NCBI GenBank assembly: GCA_016869975.1
Contig: VGCZ01000019.1
Span: 34,034 to 98,033 of the forward strand
From: Alphaproteobacteria bacterium
GTDB taxonomy: Bacteria > Pseudomonadota > Alphaproteobacteria > Reyranellales > Reyranellaceae
DNA length: 64,000 bases
Direction of reading: 5' to 3'
The notes under the pieces were generated by a model. That model ran no database searches. It saw only the letters and a list, made by a program, of their open reading frames with translations, and was not told the DNA's origin. Each line of letters begins with the position of its first letter. Within the stretch, counting starts at the first letter, position 1. The position numbers and the translations under genes are program-made. Below are positions 1-8,673 of the stretch, piece after piece.

Positions 1-1418
1 ATCTCAGCGCCGTCGAACTGCGCCGGTTGATCGGCACGCGCAAGCTGTCGCCGATCGAGCTGCTGAACTCGTGCTTCAAGCGCATTGATCAGGTGAATCC
101 CAGGCTCAACGCTTTCGTCGCGATGTGCGAGGACCGCGCGCAGGCCGAGGCGCGCGCGGCCGAGCGTGCGGTGATGGCCGGCGACCCGCTCGGCCCGCTG
201 CATGGCCTGCCGGTGGGCATCAAGGATCTGCAGGAGACCGAAGGGCTGCGCACCGTCTTCGGCTCGCCGTTGATGGCCGACAACGTCCCCAACAAGGACG
301 AGCGCACGGTGGCGGCGATCCGCGACGCCGGCGCCATCGTCGTAGGCAAGACCAACACGCCGGAATTCGGCGCCGGCGCCAACACCACCAACCCGGTCTA
401 TGGCCTGACGCGCAACCCCTTCGATCCGACGCGCATCTGCGGCGGCTCCTCGGGCGGCTCGGCGGTGGCGCTGGCGACCTCGATGGTGCCGATCTGCAGC
501 GGCTCCGACACCGGCGGCTCGCTGCGTATCCCCGCCGCCTTCTGCGGCATCGTGGGATTCCGCCCCTCGCCCGGCGTGGTGCCCAGCGAACGCCGCGGGC
601 TGGGCTGGACGCCGCTCTCGGTGCTCGGGCCGATGGGCCGCGATGTCGCCGACACGGCGCTCCTGATGAGCGCAATGGCCGCCTACGATCCGCGCGATCC
701 GTTGTCCATGCCGGTCGACGCCGCCACGTTCGCCGCGCTCAAGCCGGTCGACCTGTCGTCGCTGCGCGTCGCCTTCTCGACCGATCTCGGCTGCGCCATC
801 GTCGATCATCGCATCCGCGACGCCTTCAAGCATCGCGCCGAGAAGCTGGCGCCGGTGTTCCGCGCCGCCCAGTGGCGCGACCCCGACATGGGCCGCGCCA
901 ACGATGTGTTCGAGGCATTGCGCGCCATGAACTTCATGACCGCGCATTTGAAGCGCTACCAGGAGCACTACGACAAGCTCGGCCCCAACATCCGCGCCAA
1001 TGTCGAGCAGGGAATGAAGATGAGCCTGGCCGACGCCGCGGCGGCGCATGCCGAGCAGACCCGCGTGTTCCGCGCCTTCCAGGATTTCTTCCGCGACGTC
1101 GACGTGCTGATCACGCCCACCGTGGCGGTGCCGCCCTTCCCGGTCGAGCAGCTCACCATCAAGGAGATCAACGGCGAGCCGTTGCGCACCTATTTCCATT
1201 GGCTGGCGATGACCTACGCCATCACCAACACCGGCCACCCGGCAATCTCGATTCCCAGCGGCCTCGATTCCACCGGCACGCCGCTCGGCCTGCAGATCGT
1301 CGGCCCGCACCACGGCGACAAGTTCGTGCTTGATGTCGCCGCGGCGCTGGAGGCGCATCTGGCGAGCGATCCCTCGATCGCGCGGCCGGTGCCCGAGCTC
1401 GCGCGCTTGGCGTCCTGA
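1..1418 (+). CDS. Amidase signature family hydrolase (5' end outside the window)
   Basis: Hydrolyses an amide bond, probably in the cytoplasm; substrate unknown. The reading frame is open back to the first bases of the window (LSAVELRRLIGTRKLSP), so the true start lies to the left and the first start codon inside, TTG at 27, is not the real start. Numbered from that TTG, the Ser-cisSer-Lys triad is complete: Lys66 in VGIKDL, the glycine/serine loop CGGSSGGS near 139-145, and the nucleophile Ser165 in DTGGSLR. The C-terminal half has the usual LTPTVAVPPFP-type segment and ends with a normal PLGLQIVG block. Amidase families also include GatA-like and aryl-acylamidases, so the specificity is open; family membership is secure. 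Confidence 0.93.
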   Translation, partial: LSAVELRRLIGTRKLSPIELLNSCFKRIDQVNPRLNAFVAMCEDRAQAEARAAERAVMAGDPLGPLHGLPVGIKDLQETEGLRTVFGSPLMADNVPNKDERTVAAIRDAGAIVVGKTNTPEFGAGANTTNPVYGLTRNPFDPTRICGGSSGGSAVALATSMVPICSGSDTGGSLRIPAAFCGIVGFRPSPGVVPSERRGLGWTPLSVLGPMGRDVADTALLMSAMAAYDPRDPLSMPVDAATFAALKPVDLSSLRVAFSTDLGCAIVDHRIRDAFKHRAEKLAPVFRAAQWRDPDMGRANDVFEALRAMNFMTAHLKRYQEHYDKLGPNIRANVEQGMKMSLADAAAAHAEQTRVFRAFQDFFRDVDVLITPTVAVPPFPVEQLTIKEINGEPLRTYFHWLAMTYAITNTGHPAISIPSGLDSTGTPLGLQIVGPHHGDKFVLDVAAALEAHLASDPSIARPVPELARLAS

Positions 1419-1443
1419 GAACGGCGTTCCGTCGTCGCGCCGA

Positions 1444-2058
1444 TCAGGCCACCGGTCGTGCCCCCCGATGCTCCTCCCGCGCTGCGTTCCAGACGGTTCG
1501 GGCGGCGTCGGCGTTGAGGTAGGCGATGGCGACACCGACGATCAGGTCAGGCCACATCGAGCGCCACAGATAGGCGGTGACGAGGCCGGCGGCGATGATC
1601 GCCAGGTTTGCGAATGTGTCGTTGCGTGCCGAGAGGAACGCCGCCTGCGTCAGGCTCCCACCATGCGAGCGGTAGGCCGACAGCAGCAACGCGCAGAAGA
1701 GATTGACGAACAGCGCGCCGAGGCCGGTGAGGCTCAGCACGACGGCTTCCGGTGGAACCGGCGTGGCGAGCTTCTGCGCGACGGTCCATAGGCCGGCGAG
1801 CGCTGGCAGCAGCAGGATTCCCGTGAGGACCATGCCGACTCGCGCCCGCGTTCGCGCCGACCACGCTAGGGCGAAGAAGACCAACAGGTTGACCGAGGCG
1901 TCCTCGAAGAAGTCGACGCTGTCGGCGAACAGCGAGACCGAGCCGATGCCGAAGGCGATGTGGAACTCGGCCACGCCGAAGGCGAGGTTGAGCAGAGCGA
2001 CGATGAGAACGGCACGGCGCAGGCCGCGCCGGTCGGCGGGTTCATCGGGTGTAGGCAT
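1444..2058 (-). CDS. CDF-like cation efflux membrane protein
   Basis: A 204-residue membrane protein resembling the transmembrane part of cation diffusion facilitators, which export divalent metals by proton exchange. Visible features are about five hydrophobic segments, a first acidic metal-site-like motif FADSVDFFEDAS (Asp46, Asp49, Asp53) in the second helix, and a second site region SARNDTFANL near 150, where the usual His/Asp pair is replaced by Asn/Asp. The cytoplasmic C-terminal domain of classical CDFs is absent. I chose the ATG at 2058 because the longer frame runs through the hairpin upstream. It points away from the ligase gene across a shared 180-bp region. The metal is unknown, and the altered second site may mean it is a divergent relative. 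Confidence 0.75.
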   Translation of the reverse strand: MPTPDEPADRRGLRRAVLIVALLNLAFGVAEFHIAFGIGSVSLFADSVDFFEDASVNLLVFFALAWSARTRARVGMVLTGILLLPALAGLWTVAQKLATPVPPEAVVLSLTGLGALFVNLFCALLLSAYRSHGGSLTQAAFLSARNDTFANLAIIAAGLVTAYLWRSMWPDLIVGVAIAYLNADAARTVWNAAREEHRGARPVA

Positions 2059-2124
2059 CGGCGTCAGGCTAGAGCAATGTCCGGGTGGACAGAATAGCCG
2101 CTCCCCGGACGGCAAAACTCCTGT

Positions 2125-2206
2125 GCCGTTCGGGCCGCGCCGCTCCAGCAACGCTCCTGGTATAAGGGAGCGAAGAGCGCCGCTGGAGCGGCGTGGCCCG
2201 AACGGC
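2125..2206. repeat. 82-bp perfect hairpin between divergent genes
   Basis: Two 25-base arms (2125-2149 and 2182-2206) are complementary throughout apart from one G.T wobble position. The 32-base loop contains its own stem, CGCTCC (2152-2157) with GGAGCG (2167-2172). It sits just upstream of the ligase start and of the CDF-like gene. It is not one of the two palindrome families repeated elsewhere in the window. It could be a REP-like element, a transcript-structure element or a mobile-element remnant. Confidence 0.75.
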
Positions 2207-2237
2207 TACAAGCCGCGTTATGAGACACGAGGTTCCC

Positions 2238-3764
2238 ATGGCCGCTGACACGGTTCTAGACCTGCTGGCGCGCGGCGCCGACTCGGCGCCGGCGATCGGC
2301 GCGCCGGAACACAAGCCGCTCACCTTCGCGAGGCTGCGCGAGCTGGCGGCCCGGACCATGGCTGATCTCAACGCCATGGGCATCGGCCGCGACGACCGCG
2401 TCGCCATCGTGCTGCCCAACGGGCCGGAGATGGCCGCCGCCTTCGTCGTGGTGGCGTCCTGCGCCACGACCGCGCCGCTGAACCCGGCCTATCGCGCCGA
2501 CGAGTTCGAGTTCTACCTCACCGACCTGAAAGCCAAGGCGCTCCTGGTCCAGCAGGGTGAGGACACGCCGGCGCGCGCCGTGGCGCGAAAGCTCGGCGTG
2601 CCGCTGGTCGAGGTCGTGCCGGATCGCGGCAAAGGCGCGGGCTTCTTCATGTTGAAACCCGAGAAGCCGATGGCTGGCAAGCCCGCGAAGTCAGGCAAGG
2701 CCGGGCCCGACGACATCGCGCTGGTGCTGCACACGTCTGGGACCACGTCGCGACCCAAGATCGTGCCGCTGGCGCAGCGCAATGTCTGTGCATCGGCGCG
2801 GCATATCACGCAGACCCTGTCGCTGACGCCTTCAGACGCCTGCCTCAACATCATGCCGCTGTTCCACATCCACGGCCTGATCGCCGCGGTGCTGTCCTCG
2901 CTGGCGGCCGGCGGCTCGGTGGTCTGTACGCCGGGCTTCAACGCCCTGCGCTTCTTCGCCTGGCTCGATGAGGTGAAGCCCAGTTGGTACACGGCGGTTC
3001 CGACCATGCACCAGACCATCCTGGCGCGCGCCGAGCGCAACACCGAGATCATCGCCCGCGCCAAGTTGCGCCTGATCCGCTCCTCCTCGGCGTCGCTGCC
3101 GCCGCAAGTGATGACCGAGCTGGAGAAGGTTTTTGGCGCGCCGGTGATCGAGAGCTACGGCATGACCGAGGCGGCGCACCAGATGGCGTCCAACCCGCTA
3201 CCGCCGCGCGCGCGCAAGCCCGGCTCGGTCGGCATCGCCGCCGGGCCGGAGGTCGCGATCATGGACCAGGAGGGCAACATCCTGCCCAAAGGCGCGCTGG
3301 GCGAGATTGTCATCAAGGGACCGAACGTCACGGCGGGCTACGAAGCCAACCCCGCCGCCAACGCCAGTGCGTTCAGCAACGGCTGGTTCCGCACCGGCGA
3401 TCAAGGGACGATGGACGAGGAAGGCTACCTGCGCATCACCGGCCGGCTGAAGGAGCTGATCAATCGCGGCGGCGAGAAGGTGAGCCCGCTGGAGGTCGAC
3501 GAGACCATCATGGATCACCCGGCGGTGGCGCAGGTCGTGACCTTCGCTATGCCGCACGACAAGCTCGGCGAGGAAGTCGCCGCCGCCATCGTGCTGCGCG
3601 AGGGTCAGAGCGCCACCGAGCGCGAGATAAGGGACTTCGCCGCGAAAAAGCTCGCCGACTTCAAGGTGCCCAGGAAGGTCGTGTTCCTGGCCGAGATCCC
3701 CAAGGGTGCGACCGGCAAGCTGCAGCGCATCGGCCTGGCGGAGAAGCTCGGCCTCGGAGCCTGA
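2238..3764 (+). CDS. AMP-forming acyl-CoA ligase, oxalate-CoA-ligase-like
   Basis: Activates a carboxylic acid with ATP and CoA by way of an acyl-adenylate. The 508-residue protein has the ANL-family motifs in order: P-loop LHTSGTTSRPK (about 164-174), ESYGMTEAAH near 305, GWFRTGD near 395, the hinge RLKELINRGGEKVSP near 410-425, and the C-terminal catalytic Lys in GATGKLQR. The core (MPLFHIHGL, SWYTAVPTMHQ) recalls the Pcs60/AAE3 oxalyl-CoA synthetase subgroup, but this is from memory and the substrate stays open. The ATG at 2238 is chosen for its spaced CGAGG ribosome site; an ATG at 2220 is possible. It is followed two bases after its stop by a ketopantoate-reductase-type gene, so the two form one operon. 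Confidence 0.92.
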   Translation: MAADTVLDLLARGADSAPAIGAPEHKPLTFARLRELAARTMADLNAMGIGRDDRVAIVLPNGPEMAAAFVVVASCATTAPLNPAYRADEFEFYLTDLKAKALLVQQGEDTPARAVARKLGVPLVEVVPDRGKGAGFFMLKPEKPMAGKPAKSGKAGPDDIALVLHTSGTTSRPKIVPLAQRNVCASARHITQTLSLTPSDACLNIMPLFHIHGLIAAVLSSLAAGGSVVCTPGFNALRFFAWLDEVKPSWYTAVPTMHQTILARAERNTEIIARAKLRLIRSSSASLPPQVMTELEKVFGAPVIESYGMTEAAHQMASNPLPPRARKPGSVGIAAGPEVAIMDQEGNILPKGALGEIVIKGPNVTAGYEANPAANASAFSNGWFRTGDQGTMDEEGYLRITGRLKELINRGGEKVSPLEVDETIMDHPAVAQVVTFAMPHDKLGEEVAAAIVLREGQSATEREIRDFAAKKLADFKVPRKVVFLAEIPKGATGKLQRIGLAEKLGLGA

Positions 3765-3766
3765 TC

Positions 3767-4741
3767 GTGCGCGTGCTGATCTTCGGCGCCGGCGCGATCG
3801 GCGGCTATCTCGGCGCCAAGATGGCCATGGCCGGCACCGACGTGACGTTCTTCGCGCGCGGACCACACCTGCAGGCGATGAAGGTCAATGGGCTGACACT
3901 GATCAGCGAAGGCCAGACGCACAATATCAAGGTGCCCTGCACCGACGATCCCGCCGCGGCCGGCCCGCAGGACTATGTCGTGGTCAGCCTCAAGGCGCAC
4001 GGGCTGACGGCGGCGCTGCCGCAGATCGAGAGACTGCTCGGACCCGACACCGCCATCGTCACGGCGATGAACGGCGTGCCGTGGTGGTATTTCTACAAGC
4101 ACGGCGGCGAGTACGACGATCTGCGCCTGAAAAGCGTCGACCCCGACGGTTCACTATGGGAGCGCCTGCATCCGCGCCGCGCCATCGGCTGTATCGTCTA
4201 CCCCGCCGCGACCATCACCGCGCCCGGCGTGATCGAGCACACCTACTCCAACCGATTCACCTTGGGCGAACCAGACGGCTCACGCAGCGAGCGCATCACC
4301 GCGCTGTCGCAGGCGATGATCAAGGCGGGCCTGCGCGCGCCGGCGCGTCCGCGCATCCGCGACGAGATCTGGATCAAATTGTGGGGCAACCTCTCGCTCA
4401 ATCCCGTCTCGGCGCTGACCCACGCCACGCTCGACGTGATCACGAGCGATCCCGGCACGCGCGCGGTGATCCGCGCCATGATGGTCGAGGCGCAGGCGGT
4501 GGCGGAGAAGACCGGCATCAAGTTCGCCATCGACGTCGACAAGCGCATCGAAGGCGCCAACGAGGTTGGCGCGCACAAGACCTCGATGCTGCAGGACCTC
4601 GAGGCCGGCAAGCCCATGGAGATCGAGGCGCTGCTCGGCGCCGTGGTCGAGATGGGCCGGATCACCGGTCTGCCGACGCCGACCTGCGATACCGTGCTGG
4701 CGTTGGTGCGTCAGCGCGCCAAGGTTGCGGGTGTGGCATAG
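3767..4741 (+). CDS. 2-dehydropantoate 2-reductase family dehydrogenase (ApbA/PanE)
   Basis: NADPH-dependent reductase of a 2-oxo acid, of the ketopantoate reductase fold. The 324-residue protein starts with GTG at 3767, two bases after the ligase stop. It has the N-terminal Rossmann motif GAGAIGGYLG (7-16), the NGVPWWYF segment that follows the nucleotide domain, and the C-terminal helical domain with EIWIKLWGNLSLNPVSALT, holding the conserved Lys and Asn, and HKTSMLQDLEAGKPMEIEALLG. True PanE makes pantoate for CoA synthesis, but many paralogs sit in catabolic clusters. With a ligase before it and a transporter after it, a catabolic role is as likely as pantothenate synthesis. Confidence 0.88.
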   Translation: MRVLIFGAGAIGGYLGAKMAMAGTDVTFFARGPHLQAMKVNGLTLISEGQTHNIKVPCTDDPAAAGPQDYVVVSLKAHGLTAALPQIERLLGPDTAIVTAMNGVPWWYFYKHGGEYDDLRLKSVDPDGSLWERLHPRRAIGCIVYPAATITAPGVIEHTYSNRFTLGEPDGSRSERITALSQAMIKAGLRAPARPRIRDEIWIKLWGNLSLNPVSALTHATLDVITSDPGTRAVIRAMMVEAQAVAEKTGIKFAIDVDKRIEGANEVGAHKTSMLQDLEAGKPMEIEALLGAVVEMGRITGLPTPTCDTVLALVRQRAKVAGVA

Positions 4742-4754
4742 TTCGTCTCTTCTG

Positions 4755-4776
4755 CCTTCCCTCAGAGGGGGGAAGG
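4755..4776. repeat. Palindrome, family A (CCTTCCC...GGGAAGG)
   Basis: Seven-base arms CCTTCCC/GGGAAGG flank an 8-base loop between the reductase and the MFS gene. It is a short, degenerate member of the dispersed family described at 11758-11878. It touches the candidate GTG start of the transporter, so its right arm may double as a purine-rich ribosome site. Confidence 0.6.
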
Positions 4777-6032
4777 TGAGATGGAGAGTCAGAGGGAGCT
4801 TGACCGAGTCCATAGCCAGTAAACCCCAGGGCATCGACGGCCCCGCCGCGTGGCGGACGGCGTGGATCGTGCTCGGCATCCTGTCGATCTCCTTCGGCTC
4901 ACCGCTCTTGATCATCGTCGGCATGAAGCCGATCCAGCTCGCGCTGGGCACGGACCGCTCGACCGTGGCGCTGGCCGGCTCGTTCGCCTGGTTCGGCACC
5001 GCCGCCGGCGGCATCCTGATGGGCTGGCTGGCCGACAAGATCGGCGTGCGCGCGATCCTGGCCTTCGGCACCGTGATGGTGGCCTGCGGCCTGGCGGTCT
5101 CCTCGCTCGGGCCTATCTGGACGCTTTATCTCGGCCATGGGCTGATGCTGGGCCTGCTGGGCAATGGCGCGATCTACGCACCGCTACTGGTCTATGTCAG
5201 CCGCTGGTTCGAGCGCAGGCGCGGCACGGCGATCGCGCTGATCTCCTCCGGCCAGTACATCGCCGGCATCGTCTGGCCCTCGCTGTTCGAGGGCGCGATC
5301 GGCGCCTGGGGTTGGCAGGTGGTGATGCTGATCTACGCCGCGATCATGCTCGCCGTGATCCTGCCGGCGACCTTCCTTCTGAAGCCCTTGCCGGTCGCGG
5401 CCGTTGCGCATGCCGCACGCGGCGGTGCGGGTGGCGGCCATCGCATCGCCGGCATGAATCCCAACGTCGCGCAGGTCATGCTCTGCGTCGCCGGCTTCTG
5501 CTGCTGCATCCCGATGGCCGTGCCGCAGGCGCATCTCGTCGCCTTCTGCAGCGACATCGGTCTCGCCGCCGGTCGCGGCGCCGCCATGCTCTCGGTGATG
5601 CTCGCCGCCGCATTCGTCTCGCGCCAGCTCTGGGGTGTGCTGGCCGACCGCATCGGCGGATTGCGCACGGTGCTGGCGGGCGCGATCTGCCAGGCGATCT
5701 GTATCTCGGGCTTCCTGCTGACCCAGGATGAGGCCGGCCTGTTCTTCGTCGCCGCCGCCTTCGGCCTGGGATTCTCCGGCATCATCCCGGCCTACTCCGT
5801 GGCGGTGCGCGATCTCTTCTCCGCAGCGCAGGCCTCGTGGCGCATCCCGCTCACGCTGTCGACGGCGCAGATCGGCATGGCCTTCGGCGCCTGGTTCGCC
5901 GGCCGGCTGCACGACAGCTACGGCTACTATGCGCCGGCTTTCGCCAGCGGCATCGCCTTCAACCTGCTGAATATCCTGATCGTCGGATCGCTGATCGTGA
6001 TGCTGGTGAACGCGAAGCGGAAGGCGGCTTGA
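4776..6032 (+). CDS. MFS transporter
   Basis: A 12-helix major facilitator, about 418 residues from GTG 4776; a TTG at 4800 preceded by AGAGGGA is an alternative start. The cytoplasmic loop between helices 2 and 3 carries the MFS signature as GWLADKIGVRA, and the matching loop in the second half reads GVLADRIGG. Helix-rich blocks with a cytoplasmic His/Gly-rich linker (AHAARGGAGGGHR) separate the two halves. The overall pattern resembles monocarboxylate and oxalate/formate-type facilitators, so uptake or export of a small carboxylate for the upstream acyl-CoA ligase is a reasonable inference. It is co-directional with the two genes before it. Confidence 0.88.
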   Translation: MRWRVRGSLTESIASKPQGIDGPAAWRTAWIVLGILSISFGSPLLIIVGMKPIQLALGTDRSTVALAGSFAWFGTAAGGILMGWLADKIGVRAILAFGTVMVACGLAVSSLGPIWTLYLGHGLMLGLLGNGAIYAPLLVYVSRWFERRRGTAIALISSGQYIAGIVWPSLFEGAIGAWGWQVVMLIYAAIMLAVILPATFLLKPLPVAAVAHAARGGAGGGHRIAGMNPNVAQVMLCVAGFCCCIPMAVPQAHLVAFCSDIGLAAGRGAAMLSVMLAAAFVSRQLWGVLADRIGGLRTVLAGAICQAICISGFLLTQDEAGLFFVAAAFGLGFSGIIPAYSVAVRDLFSAAQASWRIPLTLSTAQIGMAFGAWFAGRLHDSYGYYAPAFASGIAFNLLNILIVGSLIVMLVNAKRKAA

Positions 6033-6112
6033 CGGTGGCCATGGCGAACTGAGCGCCAGCACGGCGGCGAGCTACCACCGCCTCGCCACCCTACTCATCC
6101 AACGGTCGCGGG

Positions 6113-7816
6113 TCAGTAGGTGCCGGCCCAAGTGCACCCCAGATTGCCGACGTTCGTGACGCTTATGAAGCGACCGCGGGTATTGCCCTTCACCTGGAGG
6201 TTCACGTTCGTTCTCGGGCTCGCCGCCCCGCCGAACGACCCGTCGCTGGAGACGGAAAAGTCCTGCCAGCCGGTGCTGAAGCGAATGCGGAACCTATCGG
6301 GATACACTTCGATGCCATAGCTCACCGACCGATCACACTGCGAGTTGCTGTTGGCCGTCACCGGGAGCGTCACCCTGGTCGTTGTCGGTGGTGCGGCCGC
6401 CGGCGGCGCCGCGACCTGCGGCGGTGGCGGCGGTGGCGCGGGCGGCGTTGCCTTCTGGCGCTCGGCCTCGGCCTTGCGGCGATCATCCTCGAGCTTGGCG
6501 AGCACAACCTCGCCGTCGCGCGACAACAGCGCGGCCTGGGCCGCGGTGAGGAAGCCGCTCGGCGACTCGTTGCGGCTACGCTGCCAGTTGGCGATCATCT
6601 GCCGCGTGCGCGGCCCGAAGGCGCCGTCGGTACCCAAGGTGTCGAATCCCTTCGCAGTCAACGCCGCCTGGACCCGTCTCCGGTCGATGTCGGCCAGCTT
6701 GAGCGCCGCTTCGACGGTCTCGTGGTTCTTCCTGTCGTCCTCGACCGCCGCGCTACGACGCTTGGCGTCTTCGGCATCCGCCTTGCGCTTGGCCTCTTCG
6801 GCGGCGGGATCCGCCCGAGCCGTCCCGGCGGCCGCGCGCCGCGCCTCCGCCGCCTTCAGCTGCTCGAGCCTGGCGCGCGCGAATTCGGCGTAGACGCCGT
6901 TGGGAAAGCGCTGGAGGAACACCTCGAATACCGCCGGGTTGTCGCTATTGGCGATCGCCACCCAGGTCGTCTGCTCGACCGCGTCTTGCGGCGCGGCTGA
7001 CGATGGCGGCGCGGCCGACGATGGCGGCGCGGCCGGCGATGGCAGCGCGGGTTGCGCCGCCACCGCCGCGGCCTTGAACACGAAGTCCCCGCGGAACGAC
7101 GAACTAACCCAGGGAATCTGCTTGTTGCCGGAGGTTCGCGCCACGCCGTCGAGCGTGCGCTTGAAGACCTCCTCGATCTTCAGTCCCGGCACCACCATCG
7201 CCTTCAGAAGCTCGGTCGTATACAGGCCGTTCTCGCCATCGCCGTCGGCCGCGCTTTCGCCCGGCGCCGTGGCGTAGGCGATCACCGTGCCGCGCGGCGC
7301 GTCGGTCTGCGCCAGGCCGCGAGCCGTCGAGCGAAAGCGGCGCGCGAAGGGATTGTCGCGGCAGGCGTCGAGAATCACCAGGCTCAGCCGCGCGCGCGCT
7401 TCGTCGAGGCGCAAGAGCACATCGTTGACATCGATCGTCTCGTACTTCAGCTCGTCCTCACCCGACAGCGCCGCGTCGATGGGCACGAGATAGTTGAGAC
7501 CGCGGACCTGGACGCCGTGGCCGGCGTAGAAAAAGAGACCGACGCCGCCGGGGACCAGCTTGCCCGAGAACTCGCGCAACGCGTCGGTCATCACGCGACG
7601 CGTCGCGTTCTCGCGCAAGATCACCTCGAAGCCAGAGTCGCGCAGCGCCTTGGCCATTGCGCGCGCGTCGTTGACCGGGTTCCTCAGCGGCTCGGCGTGC
7701 TGGTAGGCGCCATTGCCCACCACCAGCGCGACCCGCATTTCGCCCTGCGCCAGGGCGGCCGATGCCCACAGCGACGCGGCCAGGGCGACCAACCAAAGCG
7801 CACAACGCCTCGTCAC
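6113..7816 (-). CDS. Secreted caspase-like (peptidase C14) protein with peptidoglycan-binding-like domain
   Basis: A 567-residue protein starting with GTG. Residues 1-23 form a signal peptide ending in ALAQ. A p20 caspase-fold domain follows (about 28-250), with the catalytic dyad His100 in FFYAGHGVQ and Cys152 in LDACRDNPF, as in bacterial metacaspases and orthocaspases. Next come a short repeat-like segment (TTWVAIANSDNPAVFEVF), an Ala/Arg/Lys-rich stretch that is probably coiled coil, a peptidoglycan-binding-like domain near 375-430 (LGTDGAFGPRTRQMIANWQ), a Pro/Ala-rich linker and a C-terminal beta-rich domain with two cysteines. It probably acts in the periplasm; the target is unknown. 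The next minus-strand gene upstream is unrelated. Confidence 0.88.
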   Translation of the reverse strand: MTRRCALWLVALAASLWASAALAQGEMRVALVVGNGAYQHAEPLRNPVNDARAMAKALRDSGFEVILRENATRRVMTDALREFSGKLVPGGVGLFFYAGHGVQVRGLNYLVPIDAALSGEDELKYETIDVNDVLLRLDEARARLSLVILDACRDNPFARRFRSTARGLAQTDAPRGTVIAYATAPGESAADGDGENGLYTTELLKAMVVPGLKIEEVFKRTLDGVARTSGNKQIPWVSSSFRGDFVFKAAAVAAQPALPSPAAPPSSAAPPSSAAPQDAVEQTTWVAIANSDNPAVFEVFLQRFPNGVYAEFARARLEQLKAAEARRAAAGTARADPAAEEAKRKADAEDAKRRSAAVEDDRKNHETVEAALKLADIDRRRVQAALTAKGFDTLGTDGAFGPRTRQMIANWQRSRNESPSGFLTAAQAALLSRDGEVVLAKLEDDRRKAEAERQKATPPAPPPPPPQVAAPPAAAPPTTTRVTLPVTANSNSQCDRSVSYGIEVYPDRFRIRFSTGWQDFSVSSDGSFGGAASPRTNVNLQVKGNTRGRFISVTNVGNLGCTWAGTY

Positions 7817-7925
7817 GCCACGCTCCCCACCAGCGTTTGTCGACGCGGGAGTCTTCCTATCGGTGGTGGCTTTGTCAATCAGGCGCCGGCAACCACTGGA
7901 GATTATCGCCGGCGCCCCCGCACCA

Positions 7926-8606
7926 TCACAGATTCCTGGGGTTGCCCTTGAGGATCTTCAGGCGGATGCCGGTGCCGGACTTCTCGGTGAAGGTGACGTC
8001 GTCGCCCGCCACCTCGACGGCAAAGCACGCCTTGTCTTCCTTCGGGTAGACGAAGCACACCTGGTCGCCCTCGACCGACCACTTGCCTGTTGTCAGCACG
8101 CTGTCTTCCATCGTCTTGACGGTGCCGTCGGCCAGGTAGAACTCGGCGTAGTCCTTGCCGTCGATCTTGCCGGCAACGGTGTTGCCGATCAGCTGGCTCC
8201 ATGCCGCGATACCGGTGACCTTGGCCGCCGGCGCGGGGACTGGCGTTGGCGCGGGCGCGGGTGCCGGCGTCATCACGAGCTGCATGCAGCCCTGCACGAC
8301 ACCGCGCAGCCCTTCCAGCGCCTTGGCCTGCTCGGGCGGCAGAGTCGCGGGATCGAGGCGGCCGCCCTTGGCGCGCGCTTCGTCCGACGCCTTCATCACC
8401 GTGACGGTGAGCGAGCGATCGGCGGCCGCGACCTTCTCGCCGATGCAGCCACAGAACTTCGGCACGTCGGGGAACGTCTTCGCCGCCGGGTCTTTGCCGA
8501 TGCTGGTCTGACAGTACTCCACCACCTCATTGGCGCCGGCCGTCGCCGACAGCCCGACCGCCAGCACACCGGCGGCCAGCGCCAGCACCCATCGTTGCAT
8601 CTGCAT
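7926..8606 (-). CDS. Secreted hypothetical protein, two-part
   Basis: A 226-residue protein of unknown function. The ATG at 8606 follows a good AGGGAG site and begins a clear signal peptide (QRWVLALAAGVLAVG, cleaved near SATAGA). The mature part has a cysteine-containing helical segment (EYCQTSIGKD, KFCGCIGEKV, GVVQGCMQL), a Pro/Ala/Thr linker, then a beta-rich domain WSQLIGNTVAGKIDGKDY with TGKWSVEGDQVCFVYPKED and a second Cys. This last domain is common as a stand-alone periplasmic domain in alphaproteobacteria, but I know no assigned function. It could be a partner of the caspase-like protein encoded next on the same strand. Confidence 0.8.
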   Translation of the reverse strand: MQMQRWVLALAAGVLAVGLSATAGANEVVEYCQTSIGKDPAAKTFPDVPKFCGCIGEKVAAADRSLTVTVMKASDEARAKGGRLDPATLPPEQAKALEGLRGVVQGCMQLVMTPAPAPAPTPVPAPAAKVTGIAAWSQLIGNTVAGKIDGKDYAEFYLADGTVKTMEDSVLTTGKWSVEGDQVCFVYPKEDKACFAVEVAGDDVTFTEKSGTGIRLKILKGNPRNL

Positions 8607-8673
8607 GATCACGCTCCCTGTTACCAGGCCGACGCTGCCCGTGAAGCGCAGGCCGATCAAGTGTCGCAAAAAG

